Shown in pieces: positions 56,261 through 64,000 of a DNA stretch of 64,000 nucleotides. Made by a program: the position numbers and the translations under genes. The DNA comes from Bacteroidota bacterium (GTDB taxonomy: Bacteria; Bacteroidota; Bacteroidia; Chitinophagales; Saprospiraceae), in NCBI GenBank assembly GCA_029781865.1, contig JAKOVW010000079.1, forward strand, positions 310,001-374,000, written 5' to 3'. The notes under the pieces are model-generated. The model had not been told where the DNA came from and searched no databases. It saw only the letters and a program-made list of their open reading frames with translations. Position 1 is the first letter of the stretch. Each line of letters starts with the position of its first letter.

Positions 56261-59098
56261 ATGGAATTCAGGCATCAGGAAATCGAAGAAAAATGGAAAC
56301 GCAAGTGGAAGGAAGATCAAACCTATAAGGTGAAAAATGAGTATTCCAAACCCAAATATTATGTTTTAGACATGTTTCCGTATCCTTCCGGTGCAGGCTT
56401 ACACGTCGGACATCCACTGGGTTATATCGCTTCCGATATTATCGCGCGTCAGAAAAAAATGAAGGGATTTAATGTCCTCCATCCAATGGGTTTTGATGCT
56501 TTTGGTTTGCCGGCAGAACAATATGCGATTCAAACAGGAATCCATCCTGCTGTTTCGACCCGGGAAAACATTGAACGATACAGACAACAACTTATAAACA
56601 TCGGTTTGAATTTTGATTGGAGCCGAGAAGTCATCACCTGTGATCCGAAATATTACAAATGGACGCAATGGATTTTTTTGAAGTTATTCTCCCATTATTA
56701 TAATACCAAAGAAAACAAAGCAAAGCCAATTGCCGAACTCGTCGAATTGTTTCAGACTTCCGGAAATCAAATGGCGAATGCAGCAAACAACCAGGACTTT
56801 GTTTTTACCGCAGCAGAATGGAATTCAAAGACTCAAAAAGAGCAGGACGAAATTCTGATGAATTACAGGTTGGCTTATCGCAAAACCAGTTATGTGAATT
56901 GGTGTGAAGCCTTAGGTACCGTCCTGGCGAATGATGAAATCAAAGACGGTGTTTCGGAACGCGGTGGACATCCGGTTGAAAAGAGGCCGATGCTTCAATG
57001 GGCATTGCGCATTACCGCATATGCAGAACGCTTATTAATGGATCTGGATAAGCTGGAGTGGTCTGAAGCTTTAAAAAACATGCAGAAAAACTGGATTGGA
57101 AAATCCAAAGGGGCCAGATTGTTTTTTTCAATTGAAAACCAAACTGAACCATTAGAGATATTTACAACAAGACCGGATACTTTATTTGGTGCGACGTTTA
57201 TGGTACTCGCCCCCGAACATCCAATGGTCTTTAAAATCACCACACACGAACATAAAAAGGAAATTGATTCTTACCTTGAATATACCGGCACACGAAGTGA
57301 GCGTGACCGACAAGCTGATATCAAAACTGTAACCGGTGCATTTACCGGCGCTTATGCTATTCATCCATTGAACGGAAATAAAATACCGATATGGATTTCT
57401 GAATATGTTTTGATTGAATACGGTAGCGGCGCTATTATGGGTGTGCCCTGCAATGACAAAAGAGATCAACTGTTTGCAAAACATTTTAAGTTGCCTATCA
57501 TTCCGGTAGTAGATCAAAGAGAATTTCCTGATGCAGATTTGGAAGATCAATTGGGCAAAATGATTAATTCTGACTTTTTAAATGGATTGGAGGTAAAAGA
57601 TGCCATTGAATTAATCATCAAAACCGTTGAAGAAAAAGGCATTGGACAGGAATTGATTCAATACAAAATGAGGGATGCGAATTTCAGCAGGCAGCGATAC
57701 TGGGGTGAACCGTTTCCGATCTATTATGATGAGGATGGTGTGTCGCATGCAATGAGTGAAAAAGAATTGCCGCTCGAACTTCCTCACCTCGATCAAATAG
57801 AACCCGGAAAAGGAGGTCGATCTCCATTGGCTGCTGCGTCTGAATGGATGAACTGGAATGGGAAGACAAGAGAGACGGATACGATGCCGGGTTATGCCGG
57901 CTCATCCTGGTATTTCCTGCGATACATGGATGTATTAAATGATTCCGAGTTTGCCGGAAAACCGGCATTAAATTATTGGCAGGATGTGGACTTATACATA
58001 GGCGGCACCGAACATGCAGTAGGGCACCTGATGTATTCCCGTTTTTGGCATAAGTTTTTAAATGACTTAGGATATGTACCAACTTCTGAACCTTTTAAAA
58101 AACTAGTAAACCAGGGAATGATCCAGGGAGTGATCGAATCTCTGTTTCTCATTAAAGAAAGCAGTCCATCTCATTTTATCGATTCGAAATTGGCCGCTAA
58201 TTACAGTGATGAACAACTTGCCAGGATTCCGGTACACATCAACCTAATAACAGATTACAATACACCTAATTCACATATGACCGGAAACGGTTTGATCGAA
58301 TTTATTAAATGGAGACCAGATTTTAAAGACGCTTATTTTGAAAACGAAACAGAAAAAATTTCAGCGAATCAGTTAAAGGATACTTTTATCATTTATACTC
58401 ACTCCGAAGTTGGCAAAATGTCTAAACGGTATCACAATGTTGTTAATCCGGATGATGTGATAAGTCAATATGGCGCTGATTGTTTCAGAATGTATGAAAT
58501 GTTTCTCGGCCCTATCGAACAATCCAAACCCTGGGATACAAAAGGCATTGATGGTGTTGCCAAATTTTTAAGAAAGTTCTATAGTTTGTTTTATAACGAA
58601 GAAGATACATTCCAACTAAGCAGCGAAGACAGCACATCTGAAGAATTAAAAATTCTTCATACCTGCATAAAGAAAGTAAATCAGGATATCGAACAATTGT
58701 CATTTAACACTTCAGTCAGTGCTTTTATGATTTGTGTCAATGAGTTAAAAAGGCTATCGTGTAACAAGAGATCCATTCTTATCCCACTTACTCAATTGCT
58801 TGCTCCATTTGCACCATTTATTACGGAGGAAATCTGGCACAGGTCAGGCGAAAAAACAAGCATACACCATAGTGCTTATCCCCAGCATTCAGAAGAATAC
58901 CTGGTCAGCGATTCGGTCAATTACCCGGTGAGTATCAATGGCAAAAAAAGATATGAGTGGATTGTACCGAAATCCATGAGCCAGGCTGAATTAGAAAAAC
59001 AGGTATTAAATCTGGAAGAAATTAGCAAATGGATTGAAAATCAACAAATCAAGAAAATTATTATTGTGCCCAACCGCATGATTAATATTGTACTTTAA
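56261..59098 (+). CDS. leuS: Leucine-tRNA ligase
   Basis: 945 residues. It charges tRNA-Leu in the cytoplasm. Class I motifs are PYPSGAGLHVGHPLGY (HIGH-like HVGH at about 47-50) and VGKMSKRYHNVVNPD (KMSKS-like). The CP1 editing domain (EIFTTRPDTLFGATFMVLAPEH, the Thr-rich site) is complete. The C-terminal anticodon and Leu-specific parts are present. The length is normal for Bacteroidota. It starts at an ATG with a short leader and is followed by a small membrane protein gene. Confidence 0.97.
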   Translation: MEFRHQEIEEKWKRKWKEDQTYKVKNEYSKPKYYVLDMFPYPSGAGLHVGHPLGYIASDIIARQKKMKGFNVLHPMGFDAFGLPAEQYAIQTGIHPAVSTRENIERYRQQLINIGLNFDWSREVITCDPKYYKWTQWIFLKLFSHYYNTKENKAKPIAELVELFQTSGNQMANAANNQDFVFTAAEWNSKTQKEQDEILMNYRLAYRKTSYVNWCEALGTVLANDEIKDGVSERGGHPVEKRPMLQWALRITAYAERLLMDLDKLEWSEALKNMQKNWIGKSKGARLFFSIENQTEPLEIFTTRPDTLFGATFMVLAPEHPMVFKITTHEHKKEIDSYLEYTGTRSERDRQADIKTVTGAFTGAYAIHPLNGNKIPIWISEYVLIEYGSGAIMGVPCNDKRDQLFAKHFKLPIIPVVDQREFPDADLEDQLGKMINSDFLNGLEVKDAIELIIKTVEEKGIGQELIQYKMRDANFSRQRYWGEPFPIYYDEDGVSHAMSEKELPLELPHLDQIEPGKGGRSPLAAASEWMNWNGKTRETDTMPGYAGSSWYFLRYMDVLNDSEFAGKPALNYWQDVDLYIGGTEHAVGHLMYSRFWHKFLNDLGYVPTSEPFKKLVNQGMIQGVIESLFLIKESSPSHFIDSKLAANYSDEQLARIPVHINLITDYNTPNSHMTGNGLIEFIKWRPDFKDAYFENETEKISANQLKDTFIIYTHSEVGKMSKRYHNVVNPDDVISQYGADCFRMYEMFLGPIEQSKPWDTKGIDGVAKFLRKFYSLFYNEEDTFQLSSEDSTSEELKILHTCIKKVNQDIEQLSFNTSVSAFMICVNELKRLSCNKRSILIPLTQLLAPFAPFITEEIWHRSGEKTSIHHSAYPQHSEEYLVSDSVNYPVSINGKKRYEWIVPKSMSQAELEKQVLNLEEISKWIENQQIKKIIIVPNRMINIVL

Positions 59099-59108
59099 AT
59101 TCATTCGT

Positions 59109-59456
59109 ATGTTTGAAAACAAATCGCAGCCTCTTGCACATCCAACTCTATTTTATAAAAGATTGCTAACCTATGCTGCCGGTGGCGGTGGATTGATATT
59201 CTTATCTCTGGCAATAGGAACATTTGGCTACAAATACTTTGGTCATTATGACAATTATACGGATGGCTTTTACAATGCAAGTATGATACTTACAGGAATG
59301 GGTCCGGCTGATCAAAATCCAAATCAGGCACTGAAGTTGTTTGCTTCTTTTTATGCGCTGTACAGCGGTGTAATTTTTTTATCAAGTATTACCATTGTGT
59401 TTGCCCCGATAGTACATCGATTCTTTCACATATTGCATCTGGACGACAACGATTGA
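59109..59456 (+). CDS. Small two-helix membrane protein, ion-channel-like
   Basis: 115 residues, starting MFENKSQPLAHPTLF. Two TM helices (YAAGGGGLIFLSLAIGTFGYKYF and FASFYALYSGVIFLSSITIVFAPIV) flank a loop FYNASMILTGMGPADQNPNQ that resembles a pore region with a TGMGP element. This is not a true TVGYG K+ filter, so function as a channel is unproven. It begins ten bases after the leuS stop, in the same direction, and may share its transcript. Confidence 0.65.
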   Translation: MFENKSQPLAHPTLFYKRLLTYAAGGGGLIFLSLAIGTFGYKYFGHYDNYTDGFYNASMILTGMGPADQNPNQALKLFASFYALYSGVIFLSSITIVFAPIVHRFFHILHLDDND

Positions 59457-59530
59457 CAAAACAACAAGTATGGGATAGAGAATAGTATTATCAAGTCAAA
59501 ATAATATTTCAATTATACAAATTTTGTCAA

Positions 59531-60076
59531 TTACTTATTAAATTGTATCAGATCTATTATTTTTAAAATAATATTAGCTTGCTTTATCCATTTCTTATTA
59601 TCAATATTAAGCTGAACCCTTTTGTTTTTAGATTGTAACCAAATTATTGGAAGATCATTATCTTTAAAAAATGTCTTTATGTCATTTAAACTTATTCTTG
59701 ACGTATACCTATGGTGCCATTGTTTTTTAGTTGCATCTACAAATATTTTCTCTAAATAAACAACAGTTTTAAAATGACTGCCTGTTAATTCTAAACTATC
59801 AAGCTTTAGAAGACTACTATCAAAATATGAAAAGTTAAAAGTTACCGAATCTACAGAATTTAGACATGTTATATCATAAATAAATTTAGTATTGTCTTGA
59901 TAATTAATAAAACCTTCCATTGGCAAAACATAATAAAGGGTGCCTTTTTCCTGCAAATTAGACCTATAGTATTTAGAAATATTTTGAGCCTGACTGTCAT
60001 GATTAATAACAAAAATCAAAAAATAAAAAAGGAGTGTGCTTTTGCACACTCCTTTTTTATCATGACTACTCGCCAT
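59531..60076 (-). CDS. Hypothetical exported protein with ambiguous start
   Basis: A protein of about 180 residues. The hydrophobic run LLFYFLIFVINHDSQAQ fits a signal peptide, and the mature part (NISKYYRSNLQEKGTLYYV onward) has short alternating strands and a C-terminal KKWIKQANIILKIIDLI helix. In-frame starts are ATG at 60076 or 60082, or GTG/TTG codons inside the hairpin. The stretch DKKGVCKST is encoded by the perfect terminator hairpin that ends the TRL gene, so the signal peptide overlaps a terminator. No family is recognised. Confidence 0.5.
   Translation of the reverse strand: MASSHDKKGVCKSTLLFYFLIFVINHDSQAQNISKYYRSNLQEKGTLYYVLPMEGFINYQDNTKFIYDITCLNSVDSVTFNFSYFDSSLLKLDSLELTGSHFKTVVYLEKIFVDATKKQWHHRYTSRISLNDIKTFFKDNDLPIIWLQSKNKRVQLNIDNKKWIKQANIILKIIDLIQFNK
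60025..60058. terminator. Strong bidirectional terminator after the TRL lipoprotein gene
   Basis: A perfect 15-bp stem (AAAAAAGGAGTGTGC and its complement) with a TTTT loop and T6 run, 8 bases below the TRL gene stop. It can work on both strands. It also lies inside the open frame of the next minus-strand gene. Confidence 0.85.
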
Positions 60077-60374
60077 AAACATAAACTTTGTATTTGGCAA
60101 CAATACCTAAAAGGCTAGAAGCCTCATAATCCACATGATGAATTTTAGAAATACCAGCAGATTTAGCAGCAGCTGAAATACTTGCATCTCCAGATGCGAA
60201 CCAACCAAGAATTGAGTTCATCTCAGCATAACCTACTTTGGAAGAACCCGAATTACTCGTAACAGCAAAAGGCCCTTTAACATTTGTGTACACGAAACCA
60301 CTTACCGGAGTGTACACCATAGCACAACTAGAAAGGAAAAGAGAAATCAGAACAAAAAAGAATAATTTTTTCAT
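60066..60374 (-). CDS. TRL-family lipoprotein
   Basis: 102 residues with signal peptide MKKLFFFVLISLFLSSC, lipobox Cys at 17. The mature domain is clearly TRL: VYTPVSGFVYTNVKGPFAVTSNSGSSKVGYAEMNSILGWFASGDASISAAAKSAGISKIHHVDYEAS, a family named for tRNA-associated loci and of unknown function. It has its own terminator right after the stop. Confidence 0.9.
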   Translation of the reverse strand: MKKLFFFVLISLFLSSCAMVYTPVSGFVYTNVKGPFAVTSNSGSSKVGYAEMNSILGWFASGDASISAAAKSAGISKIHHVDYEASSLLGIVAKYKVYVYGE

Positions 60375-60917
60375 TTGTGTAAATTTTAAGTTTGTAACAA
60401 GATAACAATAATTTTATTTTTTGCCTTTATAAATCGTCAGGTTGATATAAAGTTTAATTTTAAGCGTTCATGAATACAAAATATTCACAAATATTGTTTT
60501 TTGAATATAAAATCTTTTTTAAATTATATTCATTTGTTATATAAAACCAAGCGCCTTTTACCGTCTTCTACCCAAAAATAAGGTAAATTTTATAAAATAA
60601 TAATAATTCAAAGAATATTTTAAAAATAATTATTTTAAAAGGAATTAGGTATTCAGTCGAATACCAATAATGCGGCCTTTTATCTTGTATTCACGCTTGT
60701 GAATGTTTATAAATATTAGAAACTTGAATAATTTAGAAATTTACACCCGCAATTCAATTTTGTTAACGGATTAATTTGTAATTACAAATCTATAAATTCA
60801 AAGACTAACATTAATAATCGAAATATGAAGAACCTTACAAATATGCTCCAAAACAAATTACAAAAAATAAATAGGATTTAATTCCTATTCGTTTTGTAAA
60901 AATTATTATTGCCCCCC
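60375..60917. other. AT-rich spacer with small hairpins
   Basis: About 540 bases without a gene. Perfect small inverted repeats are GGTATTC-AGTC-GAATACC at 60648-60665 and ATTCAC-GCTT-GTGAAT at 60689-60704. They could be operators or RNA stems. The upstream promoter for the TRL gene must lie at the left end of the spacer, but no -7 match is plain. Confidence 0.4.
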
Positions 60918-61844
60918 TTAAGACAAATTACTCAAATTGCTTAATGTTTCAGTAAACCTGCTAAATTTAGGAGCAACAACCAATTCTTTGGATCCCGGGG
61001 TATATTTGTAAAATCCCTCTCCGGTTTTCACTCCATGTTTACCGGCAGTTACCATTTTTACCAATAGAGGACATGGTGCATATTTTGGATTTCCAAATCC
61101 ATCCTCAAGTACCCGCAATATGGCCAAAACCACATCTAAACCAATAAAATCGGCTAATTGCAGTGGCCCCATGGGATGGGCCATTCCAAGTTTCATAACG
61201 GTATCGATTTCCTCAACACCTGCAACGCCTTCATAAAGACAACAAATGGATTCATTGATCAATGGCATTAAAACCCGGTTAGAAATAAATCCAGGAAAAT
61301 CGTTTACTTCGACCGGAACTTTCTCCATTGCCTTGCACAGATCCATGATTGTTTCACAGACGATATCGGAAGTATTATACCCCCTGATAATTTCAACCAA
61401 TTTCATGATAGGTGCAGGATTCATAAAGTGCATGCCTATCACTTTCTCCGGCCTTTTGGTAACAGATGCGATCTTGGTAATTGAAATGGAAGACGTATTG
61501 GAAGCCAAGATGGTATAAGGTGGGCAGATCTGATCTATATCCGTGAATATTTTCAACTTCAATGCCTCGTTTTCAGTTGCAGCTTCTACTACGAGATCTG
61601 CCTGACTAACCGCTTCTTTAAGATCTGTATCAATTTTAATATTTTGCAATGTCTTTTCCTTGGCTTCTGCAGTAATTCTTGATTTTTCAACCATCCGGTC
61701 CAGATTCTTCGAAATAGAATTTAACGCTTTGTCCAAAGCTGTTTTGGAAATATCATTGAGGACCACTTTAAATCCATACTGTGCAAAAACATGAGCAATC
61801 CCGCTACCCATAGTTCCGGCACCAATAACTGTGATGTTTTTCAT
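60918..61844 (-). CDS. 3-hydroxybutyryl-CoA dehydrogenase
   Basis: 308 residues. It reduces acetoacetyl-CoA to 3-hydroxybutyryl-CoA, or runs the reverse, with NAD(P). The dinucleotide loop VIGAGTMGSGIAHVFAQYG and the family motifs VVEAATENEALKLKIF, ASNTSSISITKIA, GMHFMNPAPIMKLVEII and NDFPGFISNRVLMPLINESI are complete, including His in GMHFMNP. The C-terminal domain has LGMAHPMGPLQLADFIGLD. The start is the ATG eight codons inside a TTG frame. It is a single gene. Confidence 0.95.
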   Translation of the reverse strand: MKNITVIGAGTMGSGIAHVFAQYGFKVVLNDISKTALDKALNSISKNLDRMVEKSRITAEAKEKTLQNIKIDTDLKEAVSQADLVVEAATENEALKLKIFTDIDQICPPYTILASNTSSISITKIASVTKRPEKVIGMHFMNPAPIMKLVEIIRGYNTSDIVCETIMDLCKAMEKVPVEVNDFPGFISNRVLMPLINESICCLYEGVAGVEEIDTVMKLGMAHPMGPLQLADFIGLDVVLAILRVLEDGFGNPKYAPCPLLVKMVTAGKHGVKTGEGFYKYTPGSKELVVAPKFSRFTETLSNLSNLS

Positions 61845-61865
61845 ACTTTTTTTCGATTTCGCCGC

Positions 61866-61873
61866 CAAAGGTA
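61866..61873 (-). promoter_or_regulatory. -7 box for the 3-hydroxybutyryl-CoA dehydrogenase gene
   Basis: TACCTTTG on the minus strand, matching TAnnTTTG, about 22 bases before the ATG. A -33 TTTG at ideal spacing is not evident. Confidence 0.4.
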
Positions 61874-61945
61874 ATTGCTTTAAGAATTATTTAAAGAATT
61901 GTAAATAAAAAACTCAAAATTACATACATTGCATGAAATTTTTAT

Positions 61946-62803
61946 GTGTATTTACTTGTAGATTCAGGTTCTACCAAAGCAGATTGGGTTTTGTTTGACA
62001 AACAAATTTCTCACTTTTTTACCACAAATGGTATAAATCCGAGCACTCAACAGGAAGAAATAGTTCTGGATCAAATTGCTTCGATAGCACGACAAATCGA
62101 CCATGAACCATTAAAAACGCTTTTTTATGGTGCCGGAACTGCATCCGAATCTGCTAAAAAGCACCTTGAAAACGCTTTTAAAACGTATTTTCCTAATGCC
62201 GAATTATCCATTTTTTCTGACTTATTAGCCGCAGGCCGGGCACTTTGCAAAGGAAGAAAAGCCATAATTTGCATCTTAGGCACTGGAAGCCATGCAGCCT
62301 TATGCGATGGACATAACATCATTTATCAACTGCCCGCCCTCGGATATTTGTTAGGTGACGAAGGCAGTGGCAATCATTTGGGCAAGGAAATTCTCAAATT
62401 ATACTACTACGAAAAGCTGGACGCTGAGTTAAAAAACAAGTTTAAAAAAAAATATCCGGAATTGCGATCCGATTTTATTTATCAATTGTATCACAATTCC
62501 AATCCTTCTCCCCTATTGGCAAAATTTGCTGAATTTATCATTGCTCATAAAAAACATCCCCAATGCTCCGGAATCATTGCAAACTGTTTCGATCAATTTA
62601 TTCGCAACAAGCTGGATACTTACCAAAATCATTCAGAACTCCCAGTGCACCTGTGTGGTTCAATTGCCTTTTATTTGCACGATGAATTTAATTCCTGCCT
62701 TAAAAAAGCCGGATTCAGAACAGGCGATTTTGTACAAAAACCTATACATCAATTACTGGAATACCATAGAAGGGAATTGTATGGATTGAGAGATGAACTA
62801 TAG
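61946..62803 (+). CDS. BadF/BadG-type ATPase, N-acetylglucosamine-kinase-like
   Basis: 285 residues of the ASKHA fold. Motifs are VDSGSTKADWVLFD (phosphate 1), LGTGSHAAL (phosphate 2) and LGDEGSGNHLGKEIL. The BadF/BadG/BcrA/BcrD group includes N-acetylglucosamine kinases and CoA-reductase activators; with no reductase nearby and this length, an amino-sugar kinase is likelier. The start is GTG. A heptamer array begins just after its stop codon. Confidence 0.82.
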   Translation: MYLLVDSGSTKADWVLFDKQISHFFTTNGINPSTQQEEIVLDQIASIARQIDHEPLKTLFYGAGTASESAKKHLENAFKTYFPNAELSIFSDLLAAGRALCKGRKAIICILGTGSHAALCDGHNIIYQLPALGYLLGDEGSGNHLGKEILKLYYYEKLDAELKNKFKKKYPELRSDFIYQLYHNSNPSPLLAKFAEFIIAHKKHPQCSGIIANCFDQFIRNKLDTYQNHSELPVHLCGSIAFYLHDEFNSCLKKAGFRTGDFVQKPIHQLLEYHRRELYGLRDEL

Positions 62804-62873
62804 GTTATGAGTTATGAGTGATGAGTTATAAGTTATAAGTGATGAGTGATGAGTGATGAGTGATGAGTGATTA
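62804..62873. repeat. Ten-unit heptamer array (GTKATRA)
   Basis: Ten seven-base units in a row. Four are exact GTGATGA, two GTTATGA, two GTTATAA, and the rest near variants (GTGATTA, GTGATGA). It begins at the stop of the nagK-like gene and ends 34 bases before pfkA. No function is evident; it may vary in length by slippage. Confidence 0.85.
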
Positions 62874-62907
62874 GGTGAATTTTAATATTGTGTTTAAATT
62901 TGATGCA

Positions 62908-63891
62908 ATGAACGAAAAAATAAAAAGGATTGGAATTTTTACTTCAGGAGGAGATGCACCTGGTATGAATGCAGCAATTCGCGCTGTGACTCGTGCTGCT
63001 AATTTTTACGACTTACATGTTTATGGCATTTATGGCGGATATGAAGGCCTGATCGATGGCGATATCAGACGGCTTGAAACTTCAGATGTCGCAAACATTA
63101 TACAAAGGGGCGGCACCATTTTAAAAACATCCCGAAGTGAACGATTTCTTACCGTTGAAGGCAGAAGGACTGCTTATGAAAATTTATTGGCACAGGATAT
63201 TGACGCAATGGTTGCTATTGGTGGCGATGGAACTTTTCGCGGAGCCCTCCAATTTTATAAAGAAACCCAATTCCCTGTTGTCGGCCTTCCCGGAACCATT
63301 GATAATGACTTATATGGTACCGATTTTACCATTGGATTTTATACTGCCGTAGATACCGCAGTTGAAGCAGTTGATAAAATCAGAGATACGGCGGATTCAC
63401 ATAATCGTTTATTCTTTATAGAAGTCATGGGCCGGCATTCAGGTTATATTGCATTATACACTGCAGTTGCATCAGGTGCCAGTGCCGTTTTAATTCCGGA
63501 ATACGATACTTCATTCGATGAATTAGTAGAAAATATAAACAGATCCTTAAAAAGGAAAAAGTTGTTTGGGTTGGTAATCGTCGCTGAAGGCAACAAATTG
63601 GGTAGTACTGTTGAAATTGCAGAAAAACTGCAAGAGAAAATTAAAGATTATGACATCAGAGTAAGCATTTTTGGTCATATTCAACGTGGCGGTTCACCCT
63701 GCGCTTACGACCGAATGCTTGCAAGCCGTCTTGGGTATGCCACCATCAATGCGCTACTCGAAGGAAAATTCAATTGCATGGCCGGAATCATAAATGATGT
63801 TGTCGTCTATACTCCTTTTGAACAAACCGTACAACTCAAAAAGAATCCGGAACAGGAATTGATTAAAATGGCAGAGATTTTAGGACTATAG
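62908..63891 (+). CDS. pfkA: ATP-dependent 6-phosphofructokinase
   Basis: 327 residues. It phosphorylates fructose 6-phosphate, the committed step of glycolysis. Motifs are FTSGGDAPGMNAAIRA, GGDGTFRGA (ATP site), PGTIDNDLYGTDFTIGFYTAVDTA (TIDND with the catalytic Asp), MGRHSGYIAL and FGHIQRGGSP, all typical of the allosteric bacterial PfkA. It starts at an ATG 11 codons inside a longer frame. The repeat array separates it from the upstream kinase gene. Confidence 0.96.
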   Translation: MNEKIKRIGIFTSGGDAPGMNAAIRAVTRAANFYDLHVYGIYGGYEGLIDGDIRRLETSDVANIIQRGGTILKTSRSERFLTVEGRRTAYENLLAQDIDAMVAIGGDGTFRGALQFYKETQFPVVGLPGTIDNDLYGTDFTIGFYTAVDTAVEAVDKIRDTADSHNRLFFIEVMGRHSGYIALYTAVASGASAVLIPEYDTSFDELVENINRSLKRKKLFGLVIVAEGNKLGSTVEIAEKLQEKIKDYDIRVSIFGHIQRGGSPCAYDRMLASRLGYATINALLEGKFNCMAGIINDVVVYTPFEQTVQLKKNPEQELIKMAEILGL

Positions 63892-63914
63892 AAACAACAT
63901 ACGCGGTTCGGAAA

Positions 63915-64000
63915 TCAATCACATTCGTACTTAATTGCCCTTAAAGTAAATTCAGCAATTCTTCCTGCATTGCTATTTCGAATTGAATTCAGTTTTGGCT
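63915..64000 (-). CDS. Possible 3' end of a gene running off the right edge
   Basis: A minus-strand frame opens at the window edge and ends in TGA, encoding about 27 residues (PKLNSIRNSNAGRIAEF to IKYECD). The sequence looks protein-like, but is too short to identify. Confidence 0.3.
   Translation of the reverse strand, partial: PKLNSIRNSNAGRIAEFTLRAIKYECD

Noticed and set aside
1-64000. CRISPR array, rRNA operon, tRNA genes, IS element with transposase
   Set aside because: I looked for spaced repeats, tRNA cloverleaf motifs and transposase signatures on both strands and saw none, apart from the tRNA-like part of tmRNA.

Overview
The window looks like a chromosomal segment of a low-GC member of the Bacteroidota. 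The reasons are a short 288-residue primary sigma factor, many upstream boxes matching the Bacteroidota -7 element TAnnTTTG, a fused MoaC-MoaB protein, lipoproteins with short lipoboxes, and a TRL-family lipoprotein. The family is uncertain; the gene mix and heptamer-rich intergenic repeats would suit a Saprospiraceae-like lineage, but that is inference. Nearly all genes lie on the minus strand.

From 1 to about 16 kb are housekeeping genes: a cupin protein, tmRNA, purC, the primary sigma factor, the classical rpsO-pnp pair, mazG, ribA, smc, a MATE exporter and a membrane metallophosphoesterase. From 16 to 18 kb is a small accessory patch: a hotdog thioesterase, a ParDE-type toxin-antitoxin pair with its own operator, and a double-HTH gene fused at a precise point to a 5'-truncated thioesterase copy. 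The same HTH/thioesterase junction recurs at 55.3-56.0 kb. From 18 to 23 kb is a polysaccharide operon encoding an outer-membrane protein, a 1130-residue GH18-deacetylase-GT2 fusion and a lipoprotein.

From 23 to 50.4 kb is one almost unbroken minus-strand anaerobic nitrogen-oxide island. It starts, in transcription order, with two membrane-anchored c-type cytochromes, then narGHJI, a small membrane protein, NarK, a TDT-family transporter, an acyltransferase, a hemerythrin and an outer-membrane porin. Next comes the molybdenum-cofactor set moaA, moeA, moaD, a shrunken moeB remnant, moaE and moaCB, which would build the Mo-bisPGD for NarG. After a U32 protein, a ferredoxin and a flavin-barrel protein come nitrosative-stress genes: the di-iron repair protein Ric (ScdA) and a five-gene operon ending in an Rrf2-type Fe-S regulator. 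Similar palindromic AAGT/ACTT sequences precede ric and the cytochrome-nar operon and may mark a shared regulator. No nitrite, NO or N2O reductase gene is visible, so within this window the pathway stops at nitrite.

From 50.8 to 56 kb is a gene-poor, decaying stretch with a tryptophanase pseudogene, a 606-residue protein of unknown role and the second HTH/thioesterase junction. From 56 to 64 kb core metabolism returns: leuS, a small channel-like membrane protein, a TRL-type lipoprotein, 3-hydroxybutyryl-CoA dehydrogenase, an N-acetylglucosamine-kinase-like protein, a heptamer repeat array and pfkA.

The best candidate for something undescribed is the HTH gene that abuts two different thioesterase paralogues at the same codon, as if it inserts site-specifically.
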